Below are positions 46,051 to 56,100 of a stretch of 64,000 nucleotides of DNA, in pieces. Within the stretch, counting starts at the first letter, position 1; each line of letters begins with the position of its first letter. Below the pieces are notes generated by a model. It ran no database searches, was not told the origin of the DNA, and worked only from the letters and a program-made list of their open reading frames with translations. The stretch is from Allium sativum. Taxonomy: Eukaryota; Streptophyta; Magnoliopsida; Asparagales; Amaryllidaceae. The translations under genes were made by a program, and so were the position numbers. Location: positions 203,435,231-203,499,230 of the forward strand of contig CM060912.1 of assembly GCA_030737875.1 (NCBI GenBank), read 5' to 3'.

Positions 46051-46700
46051 AAAGGATTTCGTCCCCGAAATCTCTAAGTTGAGAAGAATGCATATCCTAC
46101 CATCCATCTACTCAACCATCAATCACTGGCATCCATTGTCCTTAAGGAATTCTAATACTTTAATGAATATATGCAAAGGTGTGTGTATATGTCCCTACAC
46201 TAATGCGAAGATCAGGCGGTCTACTGATTCAGTTGACCTCCTTAATTCAATGTATGTTAGTGCCATGAATCCAATATGTATGCAAATAAGCCTATTATAA
46301 CATGTAAGCTCTATATGTATGAACACTTATTCATCCAAATGCAACATCCATATGCTAGTTCATCCATTTCCATCCATAAAAGAAAAGAAAATGCACACAC
46401 ATCCATATGCGGTATGAGAGTGATTGAGCCGATCTAGTGCCTAATGTGTGTGTATATACATCCACAGGCAACCACTAGCAAACACTTGCATCCATCAAAC
46501 ATAACATGTTTCAAACACGTGTTTATATCCATAGGATTCCTATCTAAAGGTTGGAAATACTATGGAGAGGATATACTCAAATGATAGAAACAAGTGCGAA
46601 TAAAAACTTTTAGAAGAGAAGTTAAGAACTTTCGCTTGAAAAGAAAAGGGTACGAAGCGCAAAAATCTTGTCTTCGGTCTCCTAAGTTGCATCTTCTTGG
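46051..46700 (-). other. Element D 3' untranslated region
   Basis: No coding signal. Resembles the C1 3' region in content (GCGGTCTACTGATTCAGTTG at 46211 recalls complement sequence near 42570). Confidence 0.6.
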
Positions 46701-47400
46701 TTGTCTCCCCACTGGACCATTATCAACTTGACTTCACATTTGCGTAGCTTCTAAACCTTCGATCCAAGTAAAAGTCTTTCTGTAGATCCCTACCAACGAG
46801 TCGGTGGTTTGCAAGGTCATCCATATAATGCTTCGAAGGGTTCCAAGCCAATGCTAGCTTGATAACTATTACTATAGGCAAACTCTACTAAAGAAAGATG
46901 CTCTTCCCAAGTCCCTCCGAAGTCTACGATACACAGCCTTAAAAGATCTTCAAGAATTCTGTTCACCCTCTCCGTCTGTCCATCGGTCTGGGGATGATAA
47001 GCGGTGCTCAAACACAATTGTGTACCTAATGCTTCTTGCAAGCTCCTCCAAAATTCACTGGTGAAGATGGGGTCAAGATCGTTTATGATGCTGGAAGGTA
47101 CTCCCTGAAGATGAACTATCTCTCGGACATAAATTGCTGCCAACCATGTTGTCATCCTCTTATTCTTAACTGGACATAAAATGGGTGCTCTTAGTAAGTC
47201 TATCTACTACCACCCAAATGTTGTTGTTGCCCTTCGTTGATCTAGGAAAACCATATATGAAATCCATGGAGATGCTCTCCTACTTCCAATGTGGGCCCTC
47301 TGAAGGATGGAGTAAGCCACCGGGCTTCCTTTACTCAACTTTGAGTTGCTAGCAAAACAGACATTGAGAAACAAACTCTGCTACATATTTCTTTATCCCA
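46701..47400 (-). pseudogene. pol: Element D integrase remnant
   Basis: The clearest open part is 46817-47155: IINDLDPIFTSEFW (second catalytic Asp region, SDRD changed to NDLD), LSTAYHPQTDGQTERVNRIL (catalytic Glu) and SLVEFAYSNSYQASIG. Upstream to about 47400 the zinc domain and first Asp are readable only with stops and frame changes (KKYVAEFVSQCL, WISYMVF). Downstream of 46817 the reading falls apart. Closely related to the C1 integrase. Confidence 0.85.
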
Positions 47401-47830
47401 TCCCGAAAGAAAACCCTTTCTCAAGTAGCTCCACTACTTGTTTACTGAGTTCCCTTCTTTCTCTTGGACCTATATGGTGCACAGGCAATGCAACTGGCTT
47501 TGCATTGTCCACCAAATATATGCGGAAATTGACCTCGTGCATTTGGGGTAAACCCCAAACCTCATTAAAGGCATCAGGATACTCACGGACTACTGGAGCA
47601 GATTTTAGATCATCGATAGATGTGTCAAGTGACTCTAGGAAACTCAACATAACAGACCCCTTGGGGTCACAAGAAATCTCGAGGGTCCTCCCCTGGCAAG
47701 TCATCAGCCTAACGACCCTCCTCTTACAATCTAGAATTGCAACATACATGGCTAGCCAACCTATCCCTAGAATCAAACCATAGCTTATGAAACAAGATGT
47801 GCGTCGTACTCAAACTCGACGCCTAACACA
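47393..47830 (-). pseudogene. pol: Element D protease tail and RT start, joined to integrase by a deletion
   Basis: 127-codon frame: [67 protein letters not shown], then an abrupt change to SFGMG and a stop. In C1 the matching VELLEKGF-type segment is followed by the whole RT and RNase H; here it jumps to sequence matching C1 near 41010 (VFFWNGMKKD region). About 1.5 kb of pol is missing. Confidence 0.85.
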
Positions 47831-48480
47831 GATATTCTCAAACCCTGACAAATCATAGATAAAAGAGCCGAACCACCAATGAGGTTGGAAACAAATACGG
47901 GATCCACTAACATATTAGCAATTAAGTGCAGATATTCGACTACAGAACTTGATATAAACGAGTGCGTAGCACCAGAATCGAAAAGAGTTCTATTTGGATA
48001 ATTTGAAAAGGGGAAATTAAAAATTCAAAGGGAACTTTACTACCTCTATCTGGTACACTGACCATGAGAACATACACCTGCCCTTCAGAAGATCCTGCCC
48101 TTTGGTCCTGTACATGTTTCTTCGGGCGTTCCCTCGTATAGTGTCCGACCTCACCACAGTTGAAGCAAGCGTTCTTCCTTTTCCGGCAATCTTTTACCAA
48201 ATGGACCATGCGCCCACAACTATGACACTTCCTCTTTTATCAGGTTTTGCAATCTTTGGACAACTGACCCTTACGTTTACAACCATTACATTTCATCTTA
48301 GAGAGATCACCTACTTACGATGGTGGAGGAACAACGGCTGCAGCTGGGGGAGGGACGTCTCCTTTTTACCATCCTTATGTAACAAGCTAACAAGTCTCTC
48401 GAAAGTTGCCTTCATCGCATAGAAATCCTTATGAAGCTCGAGAAAATTAGCTATAGGTGATACTATTGCAGCTACAGATG
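47831..48480 (-). pseudogene. gag: Element D gag C-terminus with three zinc knuckles, and protease
   Basis: Minus strand from about 48300 shows three CCHC-type knuckles in a row: CNGCKRKGQLSKDC (His replaced by Gln), CHSCGRMVHLVKDC (intact), CFNCGEVGHYTRER (last Cys replaced by Arg), with one stop after the first. The protease site LFDSGATHSFIS near 47960-47990 keeps the DSG triad. The main Gag domain is not recognisable between 48300 and 48734, so it seems deleted or eroded. Confidence 0.8.
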
Positions 48481-48734
48481 GAGGTTAGGCACTTCATTGC
48501 CCTTCGATATGTGCTACAGTTTAAACATACCTATGGCATCATGCTGGAATGGAGATACCTTTCGGGAAGAATCGGTCCCCTAGAAAAAAAGGAATCAAGT
48601 GGTGAATCAGGAGATACTTCCTATGGCTTTGTGGAATATGTTTTTCAAAGCAGACTTTTCTTTTGAAAATTCTTTCTTCTAAAACCATTTTGAAAATAGT
48701 TTTCAAAAACTTTTATCCAATCTGGTAACCTTCA

Positions 48735-48748
48735 GCTCTGATACTAAG
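48735..48748 (-). other. Primer binding site, initiator tRNA-Met (D)
   Basis: Minus strand CTTAGTATCAGAGC; one change from the standard TTGGTATCAGAGC. Confidence 0.88.
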
Positions 48749-49777
48749 TGTGACACCCGACGTCCGGTAATGTCACTCACTAAGGGAATGCATTAAGTTT
48801 CGTGAAGTGTTATAGGTAAACAGATCAGAAACACTACAAGACAGATATAAAATAGCAGCGGAATTAAAAACTTTTATTAATCATAAAGCATGGTTACACA
48901 ATATGTCTGAAAATACATAAACTCGGTACATCATTAAAACTTTTGTCTTGTACTTTAAATATCAGAGTACAATAATAAAGAAAGCATAATCCCCAAATTA
49001 TAAGCCATATTAGCAAAGATAGAAGCTTGAGCAATACATCTAGAAGCTCCAAGCAAGACGATAGCAGAATCCTGACTAAGCCTGAGAATTCCCTCCCTTG
49101 AGAACCTAGGGGGGAAGGGAGAAATGGAAGAAAGAAGAGGAAACAAAAAGGGTCAGAAATAAAGTCTGGCAAGTCTAGTTACTTTTAGCCAGTAAATAAA
49201 TAAAAGTAACATGATAAGCATATAAAGTGGATAAGAGAGGCCACTACATAAATGGCAGGTGTGATAAGGTAGACAGGGAAAGGTATAAACACTTCTCTAA
49301 TGATTACTCTGCATTATTACTAATATCACCAGAATGAGATGATCCCTTCCACTATAAGATGGTAGACTTAGGCATATGTCCAACTGTATCCTAACTTCTA
49401 CCCTAACCGATCGGCTCCCTACTTCGTAGATACCCTGTGTTGGCCCCACAGTAGGAGGTATCACTTCCTAAAGTGGCAACCCTTCATTTCCCAAGATGAG
49501 CACAACCATATCTAATGGTGTCACGGTCATCTTATCCCCTTCTGCTCGGCTCATGCACGCACATGGCCCGGTCGGTTTGCACCACCCACACCGTCCTCCA
49601 TGTTTGGATCTCGTACAATTAGTCAGTAAGCGTGCCTCTTCTCCGCCTAGTACGGAGTACTTTGTTTGATACCTACTCCGAGTTACTGACTCAAAATGGG
49701 TCCCACACAAAATGATACAAGCTCTCCCCTTGTCTTGTATCCCCCACTAGGTTTTCACTGACTATGTATACCACTAG
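48749..49777 (-). repeat. Element D 5' LTR, part 1 (left of CACTA)
   Basis: Collinear with 31386-32408. Begins TGTGACACCCGACG on the plus strand. On the minus strand a pyrimidine tract ending CCCCCCTAG|GTTC near 49105-49125 parallels the splice-acceptor-like site in C1. Confidence 0.9.
49775..49777. repeat. Target-site duplication TAG, left of CACTA element
   Basis: TAG here and at 56101-56103; the uninterrupted D LTR at 32400 reads CACTAGGTGTC. Confidence 0.85.
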
Positions 49778-49799
49778 CACTACACCATAATGGCCATTT

Positions 49800-49925
49800 G
49801 GCAACTCTTATTTTTTTTCAACTGCCAACACTTATATGTGTTGTAGACTAGTGACACTAATATGTGTTGCGGTAGCAAAAATGTGTCACCAAAAATGTGC
49901 CAACACTTCTATGTGTTGTTATGCC
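49800..49925. repeat. Left subterminal repeats of CACTA element
   Basis: Repeated motifs CAACACTTATATGTGTTG, ACACTAATATGTGTTG and CAACACTTCTATGTGTTG: each a near-palindrome. In En/Spm such subterminal motifs bind the element-encoded TNPA protein; that role here is inferred. Confidence 0.7.
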
Positions 49926-51839
49926 TGGTCAACTCTTGTTTTCTAAGGGCAAAGGGTAAGTTACCAAACATAACCCTAATCGGATGCTCAACGCTTATTC
50001 CTCAACATTTATTCCTTTCAAGCCGCAACATAAGCAAATAAACATAATAGACTTCGAAGAATTGAAATCAGCAACTATCCTCTTAAATCGGTATTAGCCT
50101 CTCAAATCCTCTCTCCGTGACTTCGAATTGGGACTTCTAGGAATTGGGGCTCTTAGGAATCACGGTGGCTTCTACGAATCACGATAACTGGTAAAAAAAA
50201 TCGATTTCACTTTCAAATTTCAATTAAGCCTGCATGGCATATGCTTTAATTCGATTATGTTAAGTCTGATTTGGATAATCAATCGAGTCTGTTAAGTCTG
50301 ATGTTAGATAGTCAATCAAGTCTTGGTGTATTTCGATTCCTGATGTATTTCGATTCTGTTAAGTCTGATGTTGGATAGTCAATCGAGTCTTGGTAAAAAC
50401 TGCATTTGTGCTATCAATAATCACATGAAAATATCGCAAGAACAAGTATTTACAGTTCTTTCTAATGAAGCATCTTGTTCCTTTTTTTTTTTTTTTTGAG
50501 GATGAAAATATAAGGAGAATGCAAGGGTGAATTAGAATTTATAAGAAAATGTGGTTAAAATAAAATAGATTCAATAGGAAAATGAAGTATTATTGGAATA
50601 GACTTTGACAAAAGTCAGTACAACCTTAGTTCAAACTCATTAAGATAGAATTGGTTTGGTTGGTCCTGCATAAACATCCAGCCCCTATAAAGTTTCAAAC
50701 CGTTCGTAACCATTTTCCGTAACTTTAACTGCATATCTGATTGGTTTGTAAAAAAAATTATTCGTGCTTGCCTATAATTGCAATTTACGAAGTCTTGTCT
50801 TGGTAAGGTTATTTAGTTTGTTATGTTTAAGTGAACTGTGCTTGACTATCTTTAGCCTGTACAATTATATTTTTGCATTTGAGTGAAAGTCCTACTGTTG
50901 ATACCCTACTTGCTACAAGATAATAACATATGCATTTTCTAGCATTCCAGTTTTGTTGTTATGAAAGGTAGATTTGGTTTTCTGACATGTGAGAGAAATG
51001 AATTTCATTTTGAGATAACTAGCTCGTGGCATATCACGTATCATCAGTAATTTCTAACACTAGAAACTTTCTAATTATTATATTATATGTTTTTCATTAT
51101 AGTTTCAGGATGTAGGCAATCTTTTAACAAGGACATGATTTATTATGGAATCTTTTAACAAGGACATGGTTTAGCCTTCATGGCGTTGAGTTGATGAATA
51201 TACAATCGGATTTAGTATGGTTTATACTTAGGTACATCTCTTTTATTTTTATTGTATATGTACCATTACTACTAGTTCAAATATTTGTCTTCTCATCGAA
51301 TGATAACTTCACATAGAACTTCATATACTGTACTAGTTAGTACTACTTCTACCGTCTGCCTGCACATATATGCAGACACGCATGAAGCATATTTCATGTC
51401 ACTACTTAAGTAGTAGCAAATTAGAGCTAACTACTTATGTGGTTCATTTAATGACAAACTAATATGGCGTTATTCTGTTTAAAATTCATGAACGACATAC
51501 TGTAGATTTTTAATTCTCTTTTTGTATATTAATGCTATTCAGAATTCGTGAATGATATACTGTAGATTTTTATTCTGTTCACATATATGTATAACCAGAA
51601 TTGTAGTTGTTATAAGAAATTCCAGTTTCAAAGATGGAGAGGTTAATTTTTCAATATTCCTAAACATGTTACAAGAGAAAAAAAATTGACTCATCCTAAT
51701 ATCAAATAAAATTCCATTATACAACTTTTTTGATGGATCTCCTTTATTTAATGATCTTTCAGTTGGTTCTACTTTTGATTCTAGAATATCACGTTGAATA
51801 TTCTTTTTATATTATCGATTGACAATACTATCTGTAAAT
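49926..51839. other. CACTA element left internal region, non-coding
   Basis: Apart from the ~75-bp duplication and a T-rich run (50477-50498) nothing recognisable. A repeated ATCTTTTAACAAGGACATG lies at about 51121 and 51152. GC content is higher around 50100-50190, where the text resembles a 5' leader followed by GTAAAA. Confidence 0.5.
50225..50400. repeat. ~75-bp direct duplication in CACTA element
   Basis: TTAAGTCTGATGTTRGATAG followed by TCAATCRAGTCTTGGT occurs twice (about 50297 and 50357), with a shorter related copy at 50262-50292. Confidence 0.75.
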
Positions 51840-51842
51840 TGA

Positions 51843-51990
51843 GTGATTGCATTAATTCCAGAAAACCACTCTGTAAAAATCAGAGAAAGCCTATGGTATG
51901 CAATGTTCTCTGGCCATATTCAGTTAGCTGGTATACAATACATCCAAAAGCATGGCCATGGCAGCTGGAGAGCTTTCCCCAAGTTAGATG
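51843..51990 (+). pseudogene. R2R3-MYB-like exon fragment inside CACTA element
   Basis: The plus-strand frame ends IQYIQKHGHGSWRAFPKLDG and then GTACTC. This strongly recalls the R2 repeat of plant R2R3-MYB transcription factors (Y-I-x-x-H-G-x-G-x-W-R-x-x-P-K-x-A-G), and the open frame stops at a GT exactly where the first intron of such genes normally lies (phase 1 after the Lys-x-x-Gly). Upstream, PENHSVKIRESLWYAMFSGH does not match the expected start of R2, so only about 20 residues are MYB-like. No second MYB exon was found downstream. It would not make a functional factor. Confidence 0.5.
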
Positions 51991-54209
51991 GTACTCATAT
52001 ATATCTACTTTTTATGTTTGTTCATTAATTATCTTTCTACAGCTTCAAATCATCATGAACTAATTTTTCCATTATTTTTTTTCTTGTCAAACTATCTTTT
52101 TTGTTTTCATGCATACATGGTCTTAAAAACAATCAGATAGGAAAAGCTTTTGTATTCTGCAGTGTCTTACCAACATTAATATTTCCAGTTAAATATTCCG
52201 TATTTATGACAAATTTCATGGTATCACGGATGATACAGATGCTTATTTGATGTATTATTTGTTATTCCAGGTCTTAAATGATCTCCTATGAAATCCGTGG
52301 CCCCGGACGATTACTCCCTCTGTCAAATTAGAGCTGCAACCACCACCCGAAGCCTAGCCACCACTGTTTTCTCCGATCCTGTTGCATTTCTAGTCTCGTT
52401 TGGTATTGAAATCATTAGGTCATGCCGACACAACAGCTCGAGCCGCTTCGTTTCAAACTGCGGAGCCTTGCTCCTACTTCCCGTTCACCATCGCCTCTAC
52501 AGGTGAGTGTTAACTCGCGATTAACTTTAGTTCAAGAAATTCGGTTCAATACACACTAAAATATGATGGTTTAATTCAGTTTTGTCGCTGCTTTATGGTT
52601 ATTGGTTGTTGTTTGGGATTTTGCCAAATGACCGAAACCTAATACTTATGCATTCTTTTGGTTGAAATGATTAACTGACATGAATTATGTATGAGTTAAA
52701 ATTTCTTTCATCTTGATGTTACCAGCCTTTGTGGTACTATGCTTATTTCGTGATGATCTGCATTTTTGAAGTGTTGCTGTATCTTGGTATTGCCACAGTA
52801 GTTATATTGTTCAATCACTTGCTGTTAGACCAGCGTCTTTGTTGTTTATTCGAAAAAAGGAAGAAGAAAAATAGATGAAACATGTGTGGGTAAACTTCTT
52901 TCCAAATTCCTATATCACTAAGTAAATGATGAAATTATGTTATTAGGTATACCAGAACATAGCATGTGTAAAACCCTGTGATCACTTAAGTATCATTAAT
53001 CTGAAAGATGTATGGCAGTAGCATTGAACTGAAACTATTTTGTTGGTGTATAATAAGATGTATATGCAAATATGGGTTTGAATGCATTGAATAGCTAGTT
53101 AGATTTTCACCTAAACTTGTAACTTGAAAGCATGACTAGGGATCAACCATGGGAGTGAACTGCCCCATTTTATATATGATTTTTGTTTAAGTATATTCGT
53201 GTGAATATATTTCCTAAGAAATGTGTGTGTTTATGTTACTAGCCCCTTCGGTATTCCACAGTATATATGGATTTATTAGGTTGTTTAAATTTTATTTTGA
53301 CCATTACTTCAAGATTAACTCATGCTTAAACTGTTTGTAATTTGTGCTGACTATTGTTATATATATATATAAATCCATTAGTCAAACACGTGTAAATTGT
53401 TTACCTGGATATACACTCTAGAATGACATGTTGTTCTATGCTAATTTTATACTTAGTAACCTGGACAGGCTCAAAATCTCTATCTAAAAATCTGGACATG
53501 CTTGAACTGGCATTTTATACTTCACTCACTTACTGGTGTGGCCACGATTATAGAGCTGGACCCTTCTACGTTAGTATATTTTGTGACATGGTTTGTAAAG
53601 AATACATGGTACAAATCTGTTGTCCTGAAACTTAAACACAATCACGTCTTCCTCTAAATTCCTTCAGAAAACAAATAATGGCCAAAGCCCTGAATTGTTA
53701 TTTTCCCTAAATCAATCGGCCATGTCCGACTTAGCGCCTTCGCTATCAGAACTCGCTTCGCTCCCTCCTCTTTCCCCAAATCAAAAACGAAGACCAACGT
53801 ATCCCCCAAAATAAGAGGAGGGGTGGTTCCCTACTTGACAACGATGGAGGAGGAAGCAAGCATAGGCACATTTGTTAAGAACATGCGCCCTACATTGAAC
53901 ATGCGCCTTACATTTGTCAAGAACTCTTCAAAGTTTATTATTTGAATGCACCCCAGTCAAACACAAACGTAAGACTTGTATTTCTAATAACAAGCTATAC
54001 ATGTAGTATGGTGCACATCTTACTATTATACATGAAATATGTAATTGATTGTATTGTTGGCATTAAAATATGTGTATGGTGTTGCTTGACTAAAGTCATG
54101 ATACAAAATAACTATTTTCCTTTAGTGTACAGGTTCCTCGATATGTATTAATGGATAAGGCCAGTTAGTGGTGTTTTATTAATAAAATACCTCTTTCTTT
54201 CTCCATTAG
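51991..54209. other. CACTA element middle region
   Basis: Mostly AT-rich with intron-like texture. Two GC-richer islands stand out: 52270-52510 (72-codon frame MKSVAPDDYSLCQIR..., bordered by TTCCAG on the left and ACAG|GTGAGT on the right, so exon-like) and 53690-53860 (frame starting MSDLAPSLSELASLPPLSPN, soon closed). Neither is recognised. Confidence 0.4.
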
Positions 54210-54300
54210 GTGATGCATGCTTCAAAAAAAAATTGTCAGCTATCCACAAAATTCTTGATAATACCGGTTCTGAAGATGCCGAGGGAGAGCTACAAATGAG
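54210..54300 (+). pseudogene. Unidentified exon-like segment 1 in CACTA element
   Basis: 91 bp between CTCCATTAG and GTTCAT, open in one frame (DACFKKKLSAIHKILDNTGS, EDAEGELQM). Charged, protein-like composition. Borders fit AG/GT. Family not recognised. Confidence 0.4.
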
Positions 54301-54589
54301 GTTCATGTTTTAATATTTGTTAGTAGAATTACTAGAGTTGTGACCCTGTCATGCATCAATTCATCTTTGGTTGAATAGTCTCATAATCAGAGTGATCGCT
54401 TAATAATAATTGTTAATCACATTCCTTAAGTGTGTATCCAAAAAGTTTCAATGTTGTTGAACACGGTACTTAGTTGAATGACGGTACTTAGTGATTGTGT
54501 GGGTGGATGTTGATTTAAGTCTTCTTTATTGCTTTACATTTAATATCTAAATTCCTGAACAATGCATTTAGATCACTTGTGATCTATTT

Positions 54590-54770
54590 ATTTTTGATAT
54601 TTTCCAACTGAGTTTACGAACCGAGTGGCAAGCTCAGTTTTGGTTTTGCAAGCTCAGTTTCCAACTCAATTTGCAAATCTGAGTTGCAATTCGGTTTTCA
54701 AACTGAGTTGAACTCAATTTTCAAACTCAGTTCGGAAACTAAGTTGCAATTGGTTGAAAGCTTTGCGCAA
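54590..54770. repeat. Cluster of inverted CTCAGTTT/AAACTGAG motifs
   Basis: At least ten variants of AACTCAGTTT, AACTGAGTT and AACTCAATTT in both directions in 180 bp, so the stretch can pair with itself in several ways. Lies in an apparent intron between exon-like segments. Confidence 0.75.
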
Positions 54771-54817
54771 AATGTTGTTTGCTGAAAGGAGCACCTAACT
54801 GCATGTTGAATTTGCAG

Positions 54818-54884
54818 CCAGTGTATGCATGACTATTTTTGTTTGCAACGAGGACCAAACTCAGTTCTGACTAATTCAATGAAG
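54818..54884 (+). pseudogene. Unidentified exon-like segment 2 in CACTA element
   Basis: 67 bp between TTTGCAG and GTACAT. One frame is open throughout and reads QCMHDYFCLQRGPNSVLTNS. Cys-rich and protein-like; family not recognised. Confidence 0.4.
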
Positions 54885-55254
54885 GTACATTAAACTTCTT
54901 TTTTTTAGCAACTATGTTCCACTATATTGTACAAAAATTGTGGCCTCTTTTGAGTTTCCATATATTGCCAGTTCTTAGATTATTTCCGTTGTATAAGTTG
55001 ATTGAGATCAACAACGCTATCAAAATTTCTTTTTTTAACTTCTTACAACAGCATGCATAAGAGTTAGTACATGGTGTTTATATATTCCCTTTTAATGATG
55101 AAGGATGATTATAAATTAAGGTTTTGCATCTTATTGAAAAATTATGAATAAGTACATACCTTGTTATCACTTAACAGGTTGATAAAAATGCCTTTCTAAC
55201 TTCTGACACATTCATTTTTTTGTATTAAGAAGCACCTATTGCATGTATTGACAG

Positions 55255-55423
55255 TTTCTTCAACGGCATGGAATAATAACTCAAGTGAGATAGTGCAAAG
55301 TATTGGGAAAGCTGTTTGCATAACAGAAGTTTTAGATTTGGAAGCACCGATTTACGATGGTCCTCAAAACGAACATTACAAGCTTTGTGAATTTTCGGAT
55401 GGAGGCTTTGTGATATGTTTCAG
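55255..55423 (+). pseudogene. Unidentified exon-like segment 3 in CACTA element
   Basis: 169 bp between GACAG and GTTTCG. Frame: SSTAWNNNSSEIVQSIGKAV then CITEVLDLEAPIYDGPQNEH and YKLCEFSDGGFVICF. The best protein-like stretch in the transposon. Same strand as segments 1 and 2, so they may come from one captured gene or from the transposon's own second gene. Family not recognised. Confidence 0.45.
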
Positions 55424-55689
55424 GTTTCGCCTTCACAGTATCTAAAATTCTATGTATCTTTAGTAAAACTTTGTATTACTATTTATAATTTGAACGTTAT
55501 GGTATTCTAAAACTGGAAGCATGTAGCAAATATTTGAATATTATGGGAATGTGGTATTGTTGAATTTGAAATATGGAAGTGTACTAAATCTTATATTGAA
55601 TTGATATGTTGAAGTATATATGTGATCGGAAATCATAAAGGCATGTTATACTCATTTGTTTTATGATTTTTAGTTTTAATTGTGCATTT

Positions 55690-56075
55690 ATTAGTGTTAG
55701 CAATGAAAATGTTTGTAACTCTTATAAGTGTTACCATATCTTATGGTTACAACATTTACAAGTGTTAGCAATGAATATGTTTGTAACTCTTATAAGTGTT
55801 ATCATATCTTATGGTTCCAACATTTATAAGTGTTAGCAATGAATATGTTTGTAACTCTTATAAGTGTTACCATATCTTATGGTTCCAACATTTATAAGTG
55901 TTAGCAATGAATATGTTTGTAACACTTATAAGTGTTAGCAATGAATATGTTTGTAACACTTATAAGTGTTAGCAGTTAATCTGTTTGTAACACTTACAAG
56001 TTTTACAGGAAATTCCTCACAGGCCGTTGGTGACACTTAAAAGTGTTATGAAATTATTTTTAACACATACTTGTT
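55690..56075. repeat. Right subterminal tandem repeats of CACTA element
   Basis: A ~68-bp unit (GTTAGCAATGAATATGTTTG, TAACTCTTATAAGTGTTACC, ATATCTTATGGTTCCAACAT) repeats about three times from 55695, then a shorter unit, each containing the palindrome AACACTTATAAGTGTT or a variant. Mirrors the left end motif; likely transposase-accessory binding sites. Confidence 0.8.
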
Positions 56076-56100
56076 GGGAATCCACTGTTTTGGTGTAGTG

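Larger units (their letters stand above)
49778..56100. mobile_element. CACTA (En/Spm-type) DNA transposon, non-autonomous, with exon-like inserts
   Basis: Ends are CACTACACCATAA (49778-49790) and TTTTGGTGTAGTG (56088-56100), i.e. inverted CACTACACCA termini, with a 3-bp TAG duplication: the hallmark of CACTA elements. 6.3 kb. Subterminal regions carry repeated palindromes on AACACTTATAAGTGTT. No transposase (TNP2-type) frame is visible. Instead several short open segments with splice-like borders appear (MYB-like piece near 51990, and 54210-55423). Transposition would need a transposase from elsewhere. It interrupts the D 5' LTR. Confidence 0.9.
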
